Shown: positions 28,958 to 38,409, counted from the stretch's first letter. The stretch is 64,000 bases of DNA from Sulfuricurvum sp. IAE1 (GCF_004347735.1 NZ_SLTI01000063.1:62001-126000); one strand, 5' to 3'. Notes: a model not told the origin generated them from the letters alone. Numbers and translations: made by a program.

Positions 28958-29314
28958 ATGCGTTACGCCCTTTTGCTTGCAGCGTTGCTCTCTTCGGCGG
29001 TTTTCGCCCGAATCGATTCGTCGGTCAAAGTTCCGGCTCCTCTGCATGAACTCGCCGTTTTCGGCAATCATGCCGCCCATCCGGTCCAGAAGATGAAAGT
29101 GCGCCAGCAGCTTCAACGGCTTGCGCCCCTGAGCTGCGAAGAGGTGAAAACCAAACTCTCGGCACAAGGTTTTCGGATCGAGCAGATCGCTCTGCGCGAC
29201 GTTGCCTCGAATCTGCTGTACGTCGGATGGGGATACGACACTAACGAGAAAGCGGTCAAAGTGTTCGTTGATCCGGCGACCGGCACGGTCGTCCACCGTG
29301 AAGAGCGCTCATGA
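28958..29314 (+). CDS. Small periplasmic PepSY-like protein heading the efflux operon
   Basis: 118 residues. The ATG at 28958 is placed 5 bases after AGGAGG and opens a good signal peptide (MRYALLLAALLSSAVFA); an upstream in-frame ATG gives an unlikely charged lead. The mature part (VKTKLSAQGFRIEQIALRD, ending VKVFVDPATGTVVHREERS) has the pattern of a single PepSY domain. Such proteins often accompany metal-efflux or sensor genes and may bind or sense metal. Its stop overlaps the tolC-like gene by 4 bases. Confidence 0.6.
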   Translation: MRYALLLAALLSSAVFARIDSSVKVPAPLHELAVFGNHAAHPVQKMKVRQQLQRLAPLSCEEVKTKLSAQGFRIEQIALRDVASNLLYVGWGYDTNEKAVKVFVDPATGTVVHREERS

Positions 29315-30504
29315 TACTTCGGAGTTTTTGGACCGCCGCTTTATTGGCGATTCCCGCGACGCTGGGTGCGATGACGTTTAACGAACTCAGTCGTATCGCT
29401 TACGAACGCTCTCTTGAACAAAGCGCGGCGCAGGGGCAACAAGAAGCGCTTCAGCATGAAAAAAGCGCGTACGGTGCATTCGAACCGCTTTATCTGGAAG
29501 GGGCCACACGCCGCATCCGTGCCGACGATCCCAGCGGGAATGGGAACGAGTATTCGATGATGGTGGGCATGACCGCAAAAAATCCGTGGGTCAAAGAGGC
29601 CAAAAATGCCGAGTTCGATGCCGCCATCCGCAGAGTGCAAGGGGATTCTGAGCTTCGCAAGACCCTGATACAAAGCCGTCTCAAGCACGAGTACCTTTTG
29701 GCGGAACTGGCCCGGGAAGAGGCGGAAATCTACCGCCGAAAACAGGAATCGGCCGAACAAGGGTATGCGATCGCGCGGAAAAAACACGAAGCGGGGAGAA
29801 TATCGCAGATGGAGCTTGTCCGGTTTGAGACCGAGCTCGGCGTCGCCCGCAAAGAGGCATCCGAAGCGCTGATCGCCTACCGCACGCACCAGGATACGCT
29901 CCGCGAAATGACCCATATTGATACCGAAATCCGTGTTGACGATCTGTCGTTTCGGTTCGTCGATGCCGGGACTTGGGAAGAAACGATCAAACGCTCGGCG
30001 GTGCTGGAGCAGTTTTCACTTGCCGAAAAAGAACTCTCCTCGCAGATCGAAACGCTTCGCCGTTCGACGGTCGAAACGGTCGGCTTCGGTGTGGGAATGA
30101 CCCGCGAACCGACGCAGCACAGCGTCGATATGCGCGTGAGCATCCCTTTGTCGTTCGGAGCGAAAAACGAGCGCCGTATTGCGGCACTGATGGCGATGCG
30201 CAGCGCGGCGGCGGCTCAAAAGGAACTGACCGCCCGAAAACTTTCCATTGCGGCGGAACAGTCGTTCCGAAAGCTCGGAGAGTTACAACGCCTGATCGGG
30301 GAGGCTTTGGCGATGCAAAAACGGCATGAAGCCCTTTATGTAATGGCGGCTAGAGGGTTCGAAGGGGGCGTGGTCGGACAATTCGAATACCTGGAGACGA
30401 AAAACCGTTTTTACGCTGCTCAGGCCGAAACGCTTCGGCTCAAACGCGATTATCTGGACGAGATCGCCAAAACGGAAGAAAAAGTCGGGAGAATATGGGA
30501 ATGA
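29311..30504 (+). CDS. TolC-family outer-membrane efflux protein
   Basis: 397 residues. A signal peptide (to about residue 19, ending LGA) and two helical-barrel repeats with long coiled coils (about 130-200 and 290-390; MELVRFETELGVARKEASEA in the first, VVGQFEYLETKNRFYAAQAE in the second), the standard OEP pattern. It is the outer-membrane channel for the adaptor and RND pump encoded next; the three overlap or abut, as in CusCBA/CzcCBA operons. Confidence 0.88.
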   Translation: MILRSFWTAALLAIPATLGAMTFNELSRIAYERSLEQSAAQGQQEALQHEKSAYGAFEPLYLEGATRRIRADDPSGNGNEYSMMVGMTAKNPWVKEAKNAEFDAAIRRVQGDSELRKTLIQSRLKHEYLLAELAREEAEIYRRKQESAEQGYAIARKKHEAGRISQMELVRFETELGVARKEASEALIAYRTHQDTLREMTHIDTEIRVDDLSFRFVDAGTWEETIKRSAVLEQFSLAEKELSSQIETLRRSTVETVGFGVGMTREPTQHSVDMRVSIPLSFGAKNERRIAALMAMRSAAAAQKELTARKLSIAAEQSFRKLGELQRLIGEALAMQKRHEALYVMAARGFEGGVVGQFEYLETKNRFYAAQAETLRLKRDYLDEIAKTEEKVGRIWE

Positions 30505-31553
30505 AAATTTTAGTGATGGCGCTTTTGTGCAGCGTTGCGGCTTTCGGGACGATCAAAATGAGTGACGCTCAGATCAAAAAACTGGGGATCAGGGCTCAAA
30601 AGGTGCAGTCGGTTCAGAGCGACACGATGGGCCCTTTCATCGGGACGTTCGATTATGCCGACGAACGCTCGTCGGTCTATACCCTCAGCAGCGAAGCGAC
30701 GGTGGCCGGGGTCGTCAAAAAACCCGGGGACGCGGTCAAAGCGGGAGAGATTGTGTGCACAATCGCTTCATCCGAACTTCTCGCGGCCAGTTACGAACTC
30801 ACCGACGTGCGGCAGCGTCTGAAAATCGCCCGCGAATACGCCAAAAAAGACGAAGCGCTGTTCCGGGAGGGGGTCTTATCGTTGCGTGAAGCCCAAAGAA
30901 GCGCCCTGGAGGTATCGAGCCTTAAAGCCAAAGAGGCCGAAGTATCCGGCCGTTTCCGGTATGCGGGAGCCGACAGTCGCCCAAGTGAGGGGATGACGTT
31001 TGCCATTCGGGCGAAGAGAACGGGCGTTATCTCCGAAGGGCCCGTCATGGGGGGAGAAAAAATTGCCGCGTTCGTTCCGTATCTGAAACTCTCGGATCCG
31101 TCGGTACTCAACGCGCTCATCATGGTTCCCCCAAAGCAGCTCGCTTTTATCCGAAAAGGGGCAGCGGTGAACGACAAAAACGGAAAACGGATCGGGACGA
31201 TTACCTCGGTTTCGGTTTCGGTCAACCGTATGAACAATTCGGGTGCGGCCGTCGCGCGGATCACGAACCCCGATCCCTCTTTCCGTGCGGGTACGTCGGC
31301 GGAGATGTATATTGCGGCGGTTGAAAAAAGCCGCTGGGTGCTTCTGCCTCGCTCGTCGCTGACCAAATACAAAAACCGCGACATCTGTTTTGTCCGGGTT
31401 CAAGGGGGATTTGCCCCCAAAACGGTCGAAGTGCGCAAATACTTCAAAGATCACGTCGCGGTAAGCGGCGAGGGGTTCACCCCCGCAACGCAGGTGGTCA
31501 GCAGCGGAACCATTTCGCTCAAAGGCGCGCTCGGCGGAATGGGATTTGAGTAA
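30495..31553 (+). CDS. Periplasmic adaptor (membrane fusion) protein of the RND pump
   Basis: 352 residues; ATG at 30495 or 30501. Signal peptide (MKILVMALLCSVAAFG), a lipoyl/barrel-sandwich half (VAGVVKKPGDAVKAGEIVC, about 70-90), a helical hairpin (about 95-150), the second lipoyl half (FAIRAKRTGVISEGPVMGGE), a beta-barrel and membrane-proximal domain (to the end). CusB/CzcB-like, bridging the RND pump and TolC-type channel. No obvious N-terminal methionine cluster such as the CusB copper site is seen. Confidence 0.87.
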   Translation: MGMKILVMALLCSVAAFGTIKMSDAQIKKLGIRAQKVQSVQSDTMGPFIGTFDYADERSSVYTLSSEATVAGVVKKPGDAVKAGEIVCTIASSELLAASYELTDVRQRLKIAREYAKKDEALFREGVLSLREAQRSALEVSSLKAKEAEVSGRFRYAGADSRPSEGMTFAIRAKRTGVISEGPVMGGEKIAAFVPYLKLSDPSVLNALIMVPPKQLAFIRKGAAVNDKNGKRIGTITSVSVSVNRMNNSGAAVARITNPDPSFRAGTSAEMYIAAVEKSRWVLLPRSSLTKYKNRDICFVRVQGGFAPKTVEVRKYFKDHVAVSGEGFTPATQVVSSGTISLKGALGGMGFE

Positions 31554-34500
31554 TGCTGAACGCCCTCATCGAATTTTCGCTTAAACAGCGGCTGATCGTC
31601 ATCCTCCTCTCCCTGGCCCTGTTCGGGTACGGGGTCTATTCGTTTCTCAAAATCCCCATTGACGCGTTCCCGGACATCTCATCGACCCAGGTCAAAATTA
31701 TCATGAAAGCGCCCGGAATGACCCCCGAAGAGGTTGAAAACCGGGTAGTTAAACCTCTCGAAGCGGAATTGCTCGGGCTGGAAAACCAAAAACTCCTCAA
31801 GAGCACTTCCAAGTATGCGATCGCCGACATCACGATCGATTTTAACGACGGTACCGACATTTACCGCGCCCGTGCGCAGGTGGCCGAGAAACTCTCTGCC
31901 CTGCTCCCCGATCTTCCCAAAGGGGTAAGCGGCGGGATGGCCCCCATCACGACGCCGCTGGGGGAAGCGTTCATGTTCACCGTGGAGGGGAACATCACCC
32001 AGTCGCAGAAACGGGAGTTGCTCGATTTCGTCATCCGTCCCGCACTGCGCGGGGCCAAAGGGGTGGCCGACGTGAACTCCCTGGGCGGCGAAGCCCGGGC
32101 AATCGTCGTTCAACCCGATTTTCAGGCGATGCGCAACCTTGGGATCACCCTCAGCGCCCTCGAAGAGACCCTCTCGAACAACCTCAAAAACGACGGGGCG
32201 GGGCGCGTGGACGCTTATGAGGAGAGTTATCTCGTCAAAGTGCAAAGCGGGGTCCGGGAACCTGCCGAAATCGCCAATATCACGATCCATTCGCACAACG
32301 GGCCGATCCGGATCGGCGATTTTTGTGCGGTCGAGGAGGGGGCCCGGACCCGGCTTGGTTACGTTACCAAAGACGGAATCGGCGAAGCGACCGAGGGGTT
32401 GGTGTTGACGCTCAAGGGGGCGAACGCCCAGGAGACGGTCACGCAGATCAAACAGCGCCTCGAAGCGCTCAAGCCCCAGCTCCCGGAGGGGATCGAAATC
32501 GTACCGTTTTATGACCGCAGCGAGCTGATCGAAAAAGCGGTTTCGACCGTCTCGAAGGCACTGGTCGAAGCGATCGTTCTGGTCATAGTGTTGCTGATGC
32601 TCTTTTTGGGTGATATGCGGGCGGCGATCGCAGTGAGCGTCATATTGCCCTTTTCCCTCGCGATCGCTTTTGTAATGATGAAATATTTCGGTCTCAGCGC
32701 CAATCTGATGAGCCTGGGCGGGTTGGCCATCGCCATCGGGATGCTCGTTGATTCGGCGGTCGTCGTGGTCGAAAACGCTTTCGCCAAACTGGGGGAAGGG
32801 GAATCGTCGCTGCCGAAACTGCACCAGGTTTACCGTGCGACCAAAGAGGTTTCCGCCGCCGTTTTCAGCGGTATTTTGATCATCGCGGTCGTTTTTCTGC
32901 CGCTTCTGACGCTCGAAGGACTGGAGGGGAAACTGTTCGCCCCGGTTGCGATGACGATCGTTTTCGCACTCTTCGGATCGCTGCTCCTCTCCCTCACGCT
33001 GATTCCGGTGGTGTGTTCGCTCGTCCTGAAAAGCACCCCCCATGAAGAGACCCGTTTGGGCCGTTTTTTCAACCGTCTCTACGCTCCGCTGCTCGATTTT
33101 TCCCTGAATCGCAGCCGGACGCTTTTTACCGGAGCGGTAGCCTTTTTGGTGGTAAGCTTCAGCTTGTTTTTGTTCGTCGGGAAAAGCTTCATGCCCACCC
33201 TGGACGAGGGGGACATTATCCTGGGGGTCGAAACACCCCCTTCTATTTCGCTCGAAAAATCCAAGGAGCTCAACCTCCAGATCCAAAAAGCGATTCTCCG
33301 GCACGTTCCCGAAGTCAAAAGTATCGTCGCGCGGACCGGTTCGGACGAGCTTGGGCTTGACCCGATGGGGTTGAACCAGACCGACACGTTTATCACCCTC
33401 AAGCCCCAGGACGAGTGGGAAGCCGAATCGAAAGAGGAGATCAAAGAGAAGATTCAGGCCGCTCTGGTCGATTTTCCGGGGATCAGCTTCGGGTTTACCC
33501 AGCCGATCGAAATGCGTGTTTCGGAGATGCTCACGGGGACCCGAGGAGACCTCGCGGTCAAGATTTACGGCAACGACATCCAAGAGCTTAACCGCCTCAG
33601 CGAGGAGATCGCCGATACCCTTTCGGGGATGAACGGGGCAACGGAGGTGTTTACGACGCTGAACGAGGGGGTCAACTACCTCACGCTCAAACCAAACCGG
33701 ATCGAATCGGCCAAAACGGGAGTCGATTCTGCCGAGCTTGGACTGTTTTTGAAAGTCGCGCTGGAGGGGGTCAGTGTCGATGAATTGCCGATCGGAAATG
33801 CCAGGATTCCGGTCATCATGCGGATGAATCCCGAAATCGCTTCGGACATGGAACGCTTCAAGGCCCTGGAACTTCCCATGGCGGAAGGGTTTGCGGTTCC
33901 GATTGCGAGTATTGCCGATATCCAGACGAGTGAAGGGGCGCTCAAAGTCGACCGCGAAAACGGCGAACGTTTCAGTACCGTCCGTTCCAACGTCGAGGGG
34001 CGCGATTTGGTCGGTTTTGTGGAGGAAGCGAAAGAGAAAATTTCCCAAAACGTCCGTCTCCCCGAAGGATACCGGATCGTTTACGGCGGCCAGTTCGAGA
34101 ATCAGCAGCGGGCGGCGGCCAAACTGATGATGGTCATCCCGCTGTCGATCGCGGTCATTTTCCTGATCCTCTTTTTCACGTTCCGCTCGGTGCCGGTTAC
34201 CCTGCTGATTTTGCTGAACATCCCGTTCGCGGTTACCGGAGGGGTGATTTCGCTGTTCGTTTCGGGCGAATACCTCTCCGTTCCCGCCTCGGTCGGATTC
34301 ATCGCCTTGTTCGGGATCGCCGTCCTCAACGGGGTTGTCATGGTGAGTTATTTCAACGCCCTGCTCAAAGGGGGATGCGGTATCGAGGATGCGGTACGTA
34401 TCGGTGCGATGCGGCGTCTGCGCCCCGTATTGATGACCGCATTTATCGCGGCGCTGGGGCTGTTGCCGCTGCTGTTCGCCACAGGGGTGGGCAGTGAGGT

Positions 34501-34612
34501 ACAAAAACCGCTGGCTATCGTCGTTTTGGGAGGATTGGTCACATCGACCGTCCTGACGCTACTGATCCTGCCGCCGGCATTCAGACTCCTCTATGAAAGG
34601 ACGCACCGATGA
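31553..34612 (+). CDS. RND efflux pump, heavy-metal (CusA/CzcA) type
   Basis: 1019 residues, 12 membrane helices with two large periplasmic loops. HME-type features: KIPIDAFPDISSTQVKI at the N-terminus, FMPTLDEGDIILGVETPPS after the seventh helix, and IAIGMLVDSAVVVVEN in TM4 with one Asp and one Glu of the proton relay, as in CusA/CzcA rather than the Asp-Asp of drug pumps. It exports metal ions from periplasm or cytoplasm; whether Cu, Ag, Zn, Co or Cd cannot be read safely. Start overlaps the adaptor stop by one base. Confidence 0.9.
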   Translation: MLNALIEFSLKQRLIVILLSLALFGYGVYSFLKIPIDAFPDISSTQVKIIMKAPGMTPEEVENRVVKPLEAELLGLENQKLLKSTSKYAIADITIDFNDGTDIYRARAQVAEKLSALLPDLPKGVSGGMAPITTPLGEAFMFTVEGNITQSQKRELLDFVIRPALRGAKGVADVNSLGGEARAIVVQPDFQAMRNLGITLSALEETLSNNLKNDGAGRVDAYEESYLVKVQSGVREPAEIANITIHSHNGPIRIGDFCAVEEGARTRLGYVTKDGIGEATEGLVLTLKGANAQETVTQIKQRLEALKPQLPEGIEIVPFYDRSELIEKAVSTVSKALVEAIVLVIVLLMLFLGDMRAAIAVSVILPFSLAIAFVMMKYFGLSANLMSLGGLAIAIGMLVDSAVVVVENAFAKLGEGESSLPKLHQVYRATKEVSAAVFSGILIIAVVFLPLLTLEGLEGKLFAPVAMTIVFALFGSLLLSLTLIPVVCSLVLKSTPHEETRLGRFFNRLYAPLLDFSLNRSRTLFTGAVAFLVVSFSLFLFVGKSFMPTLDEGDIILGVETPPSISLEKSKELNLQIQKAILRHVPEVKSIVARTGSDELGLDPMGLNQTDTFITLKPQDEWEAESKEEIKEKIQAALVDFPGISFGFTQPIEMRVSEMLTGTRGDLAVKIYGNDIQELNRLSEEIADTLSGMNGATEVFTTLNEGVNYLTLKPNRIESAKTGVDSAELGLFLKVALEGVSVDELPIGNARIPVIMRMNPEIASDMERFKALELPMAEGFAVPIASIADIQTSEGALKVDRENGERFSTVRSNVEGRDLVGFVEEAKEKISQNVRLPEGYRIVYGGQFENQQRAAAKLMMVIPLSIAVIFLILFFTFRSVPVTLLILLNIPFAVTGGVISLFVSGEYLSVPASVGFIALFGIAVLNGVVMVSYFNALLKGGCGIEDAVRIGAMRRLRPVLMTAFIAALGLLPLLFATGVGSEVQKPLAIVVLGGLVTSTVLTLLILPPAFRLLYERTHR

Positions 34613-34896
34613 ACCTCAAAGGGCTGGACATCTATTTCGAACTGGAATCCAAAGACGTGCTGGTTGATTTTTTACTCTCCAAAGGGTATGATGATTTTTA
34701 TTTTTTCCCCTGCAGCCGCTATTCGGCCGGGGCATTGCTGATCAATGCCCAAGAACAGGTGAGCGCACGTCGCGAATACGGGCTGTTTCGTCTTTTTCTC
34801 CATGCGGACGCGGCGCAGACGCTCGCGGATGACATCAAAAGCTCGCTGAAAAACAAGAGCATCAAAATCTTCGTTCGCGAGTGTGAGGAACTGTAA
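34609..34896 (+). CDS. DUF3240 family protein linked to the RND pump
   Basis: 95 residues with no signal peptide. The pattern (DVLVDFLLSKGYDDFYFFPC, EQVSARREYGLFRLFLHA, then a short amphipathic helix) fits DUF3240, a PII/CutA-like ferredoxin-fold family repeatedly found after CzcA-type genes. A small cytoplasmic metal or nucleotide-binding modulator of the pump is likely, by association only. It overlaps the pump stop by 4 bases and lies 2 bases before the response regulator. Confidence 0.7.
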   Translation: MNLKGLDIYFELESKDVLVDFLLSKGYDDFYFFPCSRYSAGALLINAQEQVSARREYGLFRLFLHADAAQTLADDIKSSLKNKSIKIFVRECEEL

Positions 34897-34898
34897 CC

Positions 34899-35552
34899 AT
34901 GCGTATATTGATCGCCGACGACGAAAAAGAGCTGTTGGAGCTGCTGAAAATGTCGTTGGAAAGCGAGTGGATCGTCGATATCGCCTCGAGCGTCGACGAA
35001 GCGAAAGGGTATCTTGATGCGTTTCATTACGCCGTTGCGGTTTTCGACCGGACGTTCGAGGGGGCTGATCGGGTCAAAGAACTGATTTCGTATGCGAAAT
35101 CGGGTCATGCGGGGACGGCGGTTCTCGTACTCAGCGCTTTGGGCGGAGTTGACGACAAAGTCGAAGGGTTCGGATACGGCGCCGACGATTACCTTGAAAA
35201 ACCGTTCGACATCAAAGAACTCCGTGCGCGCATTGCTGCCCTTTCCCGCCGTTTCGCGGTTCGGAAGCTGACCATCGAGGGGATCGAGATAGACCCTGAC
35301 GCCGAAACGCTCAAACGCGAGGGCGAAGCGGTCGTTCTGAGCAAAAACGAGCAGGCCCTTTTCTTTTACCTCCTCTCCAAAGCGCCGCAGGTGGTATCGC
35401 GCGAAGAGATCCTCGACGCGCTCTACGACAACCCTCAAAACATCACCTCCAACGCCGTCGACGAACTCGTGGCGCGGATCCGCAAAAAACTCGATCCCAA
35501 AGTGATCAAAACGGTCAAAACGAGAGGATTCGTCATTGAACACGGCCTTTAA
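34899..35552 (+). CDS. OmpR-family response regulator
   Basis: 217 residues. Receiver domain (1-115) with acidic pair DDE (9-11), phospho-acceptor Asp in VAVFDRTFEG (about 51) and Lys in YLEKPFDIKEL (about 102); winged-helix domain (about 122-217) with LSKNEQALFFYLLSKAPQVV and TSNAVDELVARIRKKLD, the recognition helix. The last gene pair of the efflux operon, so it probably controls that operon and possibly eptA, whose promoter follows the kinase gene. Confidence 0.93.
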   Translation: MRILIADDEKELLELLKMSLESEWIVDIASSVDEAKGYLDAFHYAVAVFDRTFEGADRVKELISYAKSGHAGTAVLVLSALGGVDDKVEGFGYGADDYLEKPFDIKELRARIAALSRRFAVRKLTIEGIEIDPDAETLKREGEAVVLSKNEQALFFYLLSKAPQVVSREEILDALYDNPQNITSNAVDELVARIRKKLDPKVIKTVKTRGFVIEHGL

Positions 35553-36741
35553 TACCCTAAAGTTTAAAATCGCCTTTTTGTTTTCGCTGCTGATCGCGAT
35601 CGCCTTTGCCGTGAACTGGCAGGTCGCGGCGCGGACGATCCACAGCGAAAAAATCGAAGACCTCGAACAGGTGCTCAACCATCTGCTCATCGAGAGCCGG
35701 GACGAATACCTGATCGTCCCCCCCACGCCGCAGAGCGACCTGCGTTTTCTCCACGCGATCCCGCACAACGTCCTGATCTTGAAAGATTCCGAAGCCAGCC
35801 ACGTCCGTTTCCGTGTGGCTGCCGCCCCTTATGCCCCTGAGGATACCGAAGTGAGCGCTTCCGTGGCACTTTCCAACGGGATGTTTCTCAGCGTTATCAG
35901 CGACCACGACAAGATCGATGCGGCGGTGGCGAGATACGGCGCGAAACTGGCGGCCCGCTATCTCGTCTCGCTGCTGTTGATCCTCTCGGTCGGTTATCTG
36001 TTGCTGGAGCGTTACATGAAACCCCTCGCACTGCTCGCGGAGCGGGCGCGCGGCTGGAAAAGCGGCGATTCGTTCGAACTTCCCCTCGATAATCCTCCCC
36101 GGGAAATCGATGAGCTTTCCCGTGCGTTTTCCACACTCGTCCATCGTCTCGAAACCTTTCGTATCAAGGAAAAAGTCCTTTTCAAAGAGATGGCCCACGA
36201 ACTCAAAACGCCCATCGCCCTCATGCGCGCGCGGCTGGATGTTTTCGAAGGGAGCGAACGGATTTCAAAAGAGAAGATCGTCTCCGAGCTGGGAGGGGAT
36301 ATCGAGCGGCTGATGTCCGAGCTTAAAAACGTTCTGTTTTTTGAAAGTACCGATTTCGAAGACTCCTCGCCGTTTACAATCGATGAGGTCCTCTCCGAAG
36401 TAATCGCCAAAGTCGACATCCTGACCCGGCGACGGCATCTTGCGATCCGCATAGAAGGGCAGGGCTTTGACCTGCACGCCCCCCGCAAACTGTTCGTCAA
36501 GCTGATGACCGCCCTGATCGAAAACGCCCTGACCTACGCCAAAGAGGGGAGTACGATCATAGTCGCGCTCGACCCCGAAAGCAGGAGCATCGCCCTGACG
36601 AACGAAAAAGGGGGCGAAAAATACCTCTTCAGCTCCCGCATAGGTCAGAAAATGCTCGACCGTATCGCTCGCGAGATCGGGATTGAATACCGGATCGAAG
36701 AAGACGTAGAACGCTATCGTATCCGCCTTTTTATCCGTTAA
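35536..36741 (+). CDS. Sensor histidine kinase with reduced ATP-binding domain
   Basis: 401 residues from TTG at 35536 (GAGAGGA upstream), overlapping the regulator by 17 bases. Two membrane helices (about 9-30 and 136-156) enclose a periplasmic sensor of about 105 residues; HAMP-like segment next; phospho-acceptor His in FKEMAHELKTPIALM (about 220). The N box is ALIENALTYAKEG, but the expected G1 box DxGxGI is replaced by ALTNEKGGEKY before a compact GQKMLDRIAREIG. Such short ATP domains occur in other Campylobacterota kinases, so activity is still plausible. Partner of the OmpR-type regulator. Confidence 0.87.
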   Translation: MNTAFNTLKFKIAFLFSLLIAIAFAVNWQVAARTIHSEKIEDLEQVLNHLLIESRDEYLIVPPTPQSDLRFLHAIPHNVLILKDSEASHVRFRVAAAPYAPEDTEVSASVALSNGMFLSVISDHDKIDAAVARYGAKLAARYLVSLLLILSVGYLLLERYMKPLALLAERARGWKSGDSFELPLDNPPREIDELSRAFSTLVHRLETFRIKEKVLFKEMAHELKTPIALMRARLDVFEGSERISKEKIVSELGGDIERLMSELKNVLFFESTDFEDSSPFTIDEVLSEVIAKVDILTRRRHLAIRIEGQGFDLHAPRKLFVKLMTALIENALTYAKEGSTIIVALDPESRSIALTNEKGGEKYLFSSRIGQKMLDRIAREIGIEYRIEEDVERYRIRLFIR

Positions 36742-36748
36742 CCGACTG

Positions 36749-36764
36749 TTAGCCGTCGATTAGC
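36749..36764 (+). promoter_or_regulatory. TTAGC direct repeat before eptA
   Basis: TTAGC at 36749-36753 and 36760-36764, starts 11 bases apart, placed over the -35 position relative to the TAGAAT -10 (36787-36792). This is the geometry of an OmpR-type activator site. The repeat differs from the one before the efflux operon. Confidence 0.35.
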
Positions 36765-36786
36765 TCTCCATTGTCCGGAGGCTGTT

Positions 36787-36792
36787 TAGAAT
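36787..36792 (+). promoter_or_regulatory. -10 element of eptA
   Basis: TAGAAT, 28 bases before the eptA TTG start. Confidence 0.45.
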
Positions 36793-36793
36793 A

Positions 36794-36810
36794 CCTCTTT
36801 TTAAAAGAGG
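36794..36810 (+). promoter_or_regulatory. Palindrome covering the eptA ribosome-binding site
   Basis: CCTCTTTT (36794-36801), central T, AAAAGAGG (36803-36810): a perfect 8-base-arm palindrome. Its right arm contributes the AGAGGAG ribosome-binding site of eptA. It could be a repressor operator next to the start site. As RNA, the single-base centre means pairs near the tip must open, leaving about 6 base pairs. Confidence 0.5.
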
Positions 36811-36819
36811 AGCAATCTT

Positions 36820-38409
36820 TTGTTTTCCAGAACGTACAGTAGCAGGGCCGTGATTGTCGGGGTATCACTGTGGTGGGTCATCGCGGCCAATTTTTCCTTT
36901 TTCCGGCATGTTGTGGAAGTTTATCCGCTTACCCGGGCCTCGGCGTTGGAGCTGTTTTCGGTCGCTTTGGTGCTCTTTGCAAGCAGCGTACTCATATTGA
37001 CGCTGTTGACAAACCGCTGGGTATTCAAACCGTTGGTTATTCTCATGTTGATGGTTACCGCGGCGGTCGCTTATTTTATGGACACATACGACATCGTTGT
37101 GGACAGTCACATGATCACCAATGTGCTTCAGACGAACGCCAGCGAATCGGCCGATTTGCTGAGCGTGAAGCTGGCCCTCTATCTGGTGTTGTTGGGAGTG
37201 CTCCCGTCGTGGATCGTCTATCGCCTCGACGTCATCTACCCGTCGTTTCGGAAACAGGCACTCGAAGACGTCAAAACGCTTGGAATCGTATTGGGCGTGG
37301 TGATTGTATGCCTACTTGCATTCAGTCCGTTTTACACCTCGTTTTTTCGCGAGCATAAACCGCTCCGTTTTTATGCGAACCCCTCGTATTACCTCTATTC
37401 GGTCGGTAAATACGTTTCCAAATCATTTTCACACGATTATACGGGGTTGAAAATCGTCGGAGAAGATGCGAAAATACCCGCGAGCGACAAAGATCGCGAG
37501 CTGGTGATCCTCGTCGTCGGGGAGGCGGCCCGTTGGGACCATTTTTCCCTGAATGGCTACAAACGCGAAACGAATCCGCTGTTAAAAAAAGAGGAGATCA
37601 TCAACTTCTCCAATTTCAGTGCGTGCGGTACCGAAACGGCGGTTTCGGTGCCGTGCATGTTTTCCTCGCTGACCCGGGAGAATTACGAGGGGGGGCGTGC
37701 CGAACATACCGAGAACGTTCTGGACGTTTTGTCCCATGCGGGGGTTAACGTTCTGTGGCGGGACAATAACTCTGATTCCAAAGGGGTTGCCCTTAGGGCG
37801 CAGTATGAGGATTTCAAATCCCCCGACAAGAACCCCCTCTGCGATGTCGAATGCCGTGACGAGGGAATGCTTTCCGGGCTGCAAGCGTATATCGATGCCC
37901 ATCCCAAAGGGGATATCGTCATCGTTTTGCACCAGATGGGAAACCACGGTCCGGCCTACTACAAGCGCTATCCGAAATCCTTCGAGAAGTTTACCCCGGT
38001 CTGTAAAAGCAACCAGCTTGAACAGTGTACACCACAGGAGATTACCAATGCCTACGACAACGCTATTTTGTACACTGACTATTTCCTTTCGCGCGTCATT
38101 GCGTTTCTCAAACAAAACGATGAAAAATTTGAAACGGCGATGTTTTACGTGAGCGATCATGGTGAATCGCTCGGAGAAAAAGGATTATACCTTCACGGCT
38201 TTCCGTACGCGATCGCCCCTGAAGCACAGACACACGTTCCGGCCCTGATGTGGTTTGGAAAGAATTTTGCGATCGATAGGGCGACGCTGCGAAAAAAAGC
38301 GCAGCAATCCTATTCCCACGATTCGTATTTCCATACGGTTCTTAATTTTACCGAAATCGACAGTAAGGTCTACAACCCTGAATTGGATATTTTGTATGGC
38401 GTCCACTAA
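36820..38409 (+). CDS. eptA: Phosphoethanolamine transferase, EptA-like
   Basis: 529 residues from TTG (AGAGGAG about 9 bases upstream). Five N-terminal membrane helices (to about 190), then an alkaline-phosphatase-fold domain: VVGEAARWDHFSLNGY with a zinc Glu, FSACGTETAVSVPCMFS with the nucleophile Thr, and FYVSDHGESLGEKGLYLHGF with the Asp-His-His metal ligands. Cysteines suitable for the usual disulfides are present. It transfers phosphoethanolamine to lipid A (in Campylobacter also to flagellar rod and other targets), which lowers surface charge and polymyxin sensitivity. Followed by a PAP2 phosphatase overlapping it by 14 bases. Confidence 0.92.
   Translation: MFSRTYSSRAVIVGVSLWWVIAANFSFFRHVVEVYPLTRASALELFSVALVLFASSVLILTLLTNRWVFKPLVILMLMVTAAVAYFMDTYDIVVDSHMITNVLQTNASESADLLSVKLALYLVLLGVLPSWIVYRLDVIYPSFRKQALEDVKTLGIVLGVVIVCLLAFSPFYTSFFREHKPLRFYANPSYYLYSVGKYVSKSFSHDYTGLKIVGEDAKIPASDKDRELVILVVGEAARWDHFSLNGYKRETNPLLKKEEIINFSNFSACGTETAVSVPCMFSSLTRENYEGGRAEHTENVLDVLSHAGVNVLWRDNNSDSKGVALRAQYEDFKSPDKNPLCDVECRDEGMLSGLQAYIDAHPKGDIVIVLHQMGNHGPAYYKRYPKSFEKFTPVCKSNQLEQCTPQEITNAYDNAILYTDYFLSRVIAFLKQNDEKFETAMFYVSDHGESLGEKGLYLHGFPYAIAPEAQTHVPALMWFGKNFAIDRATLRKKAQQSYSHDSYFHTVLNFTEIDSKVYNPELDILYGVH

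Noticed and set aside
31679-34504. A very long open frame on the minus strand opposite the RND pump
   Set aside because: It is a codon-bias shadow: the protein is rich in Arg, His, Asp and Gln, has no known motif, and the plus strand encodes a complete CusA/CzcA-type pump.
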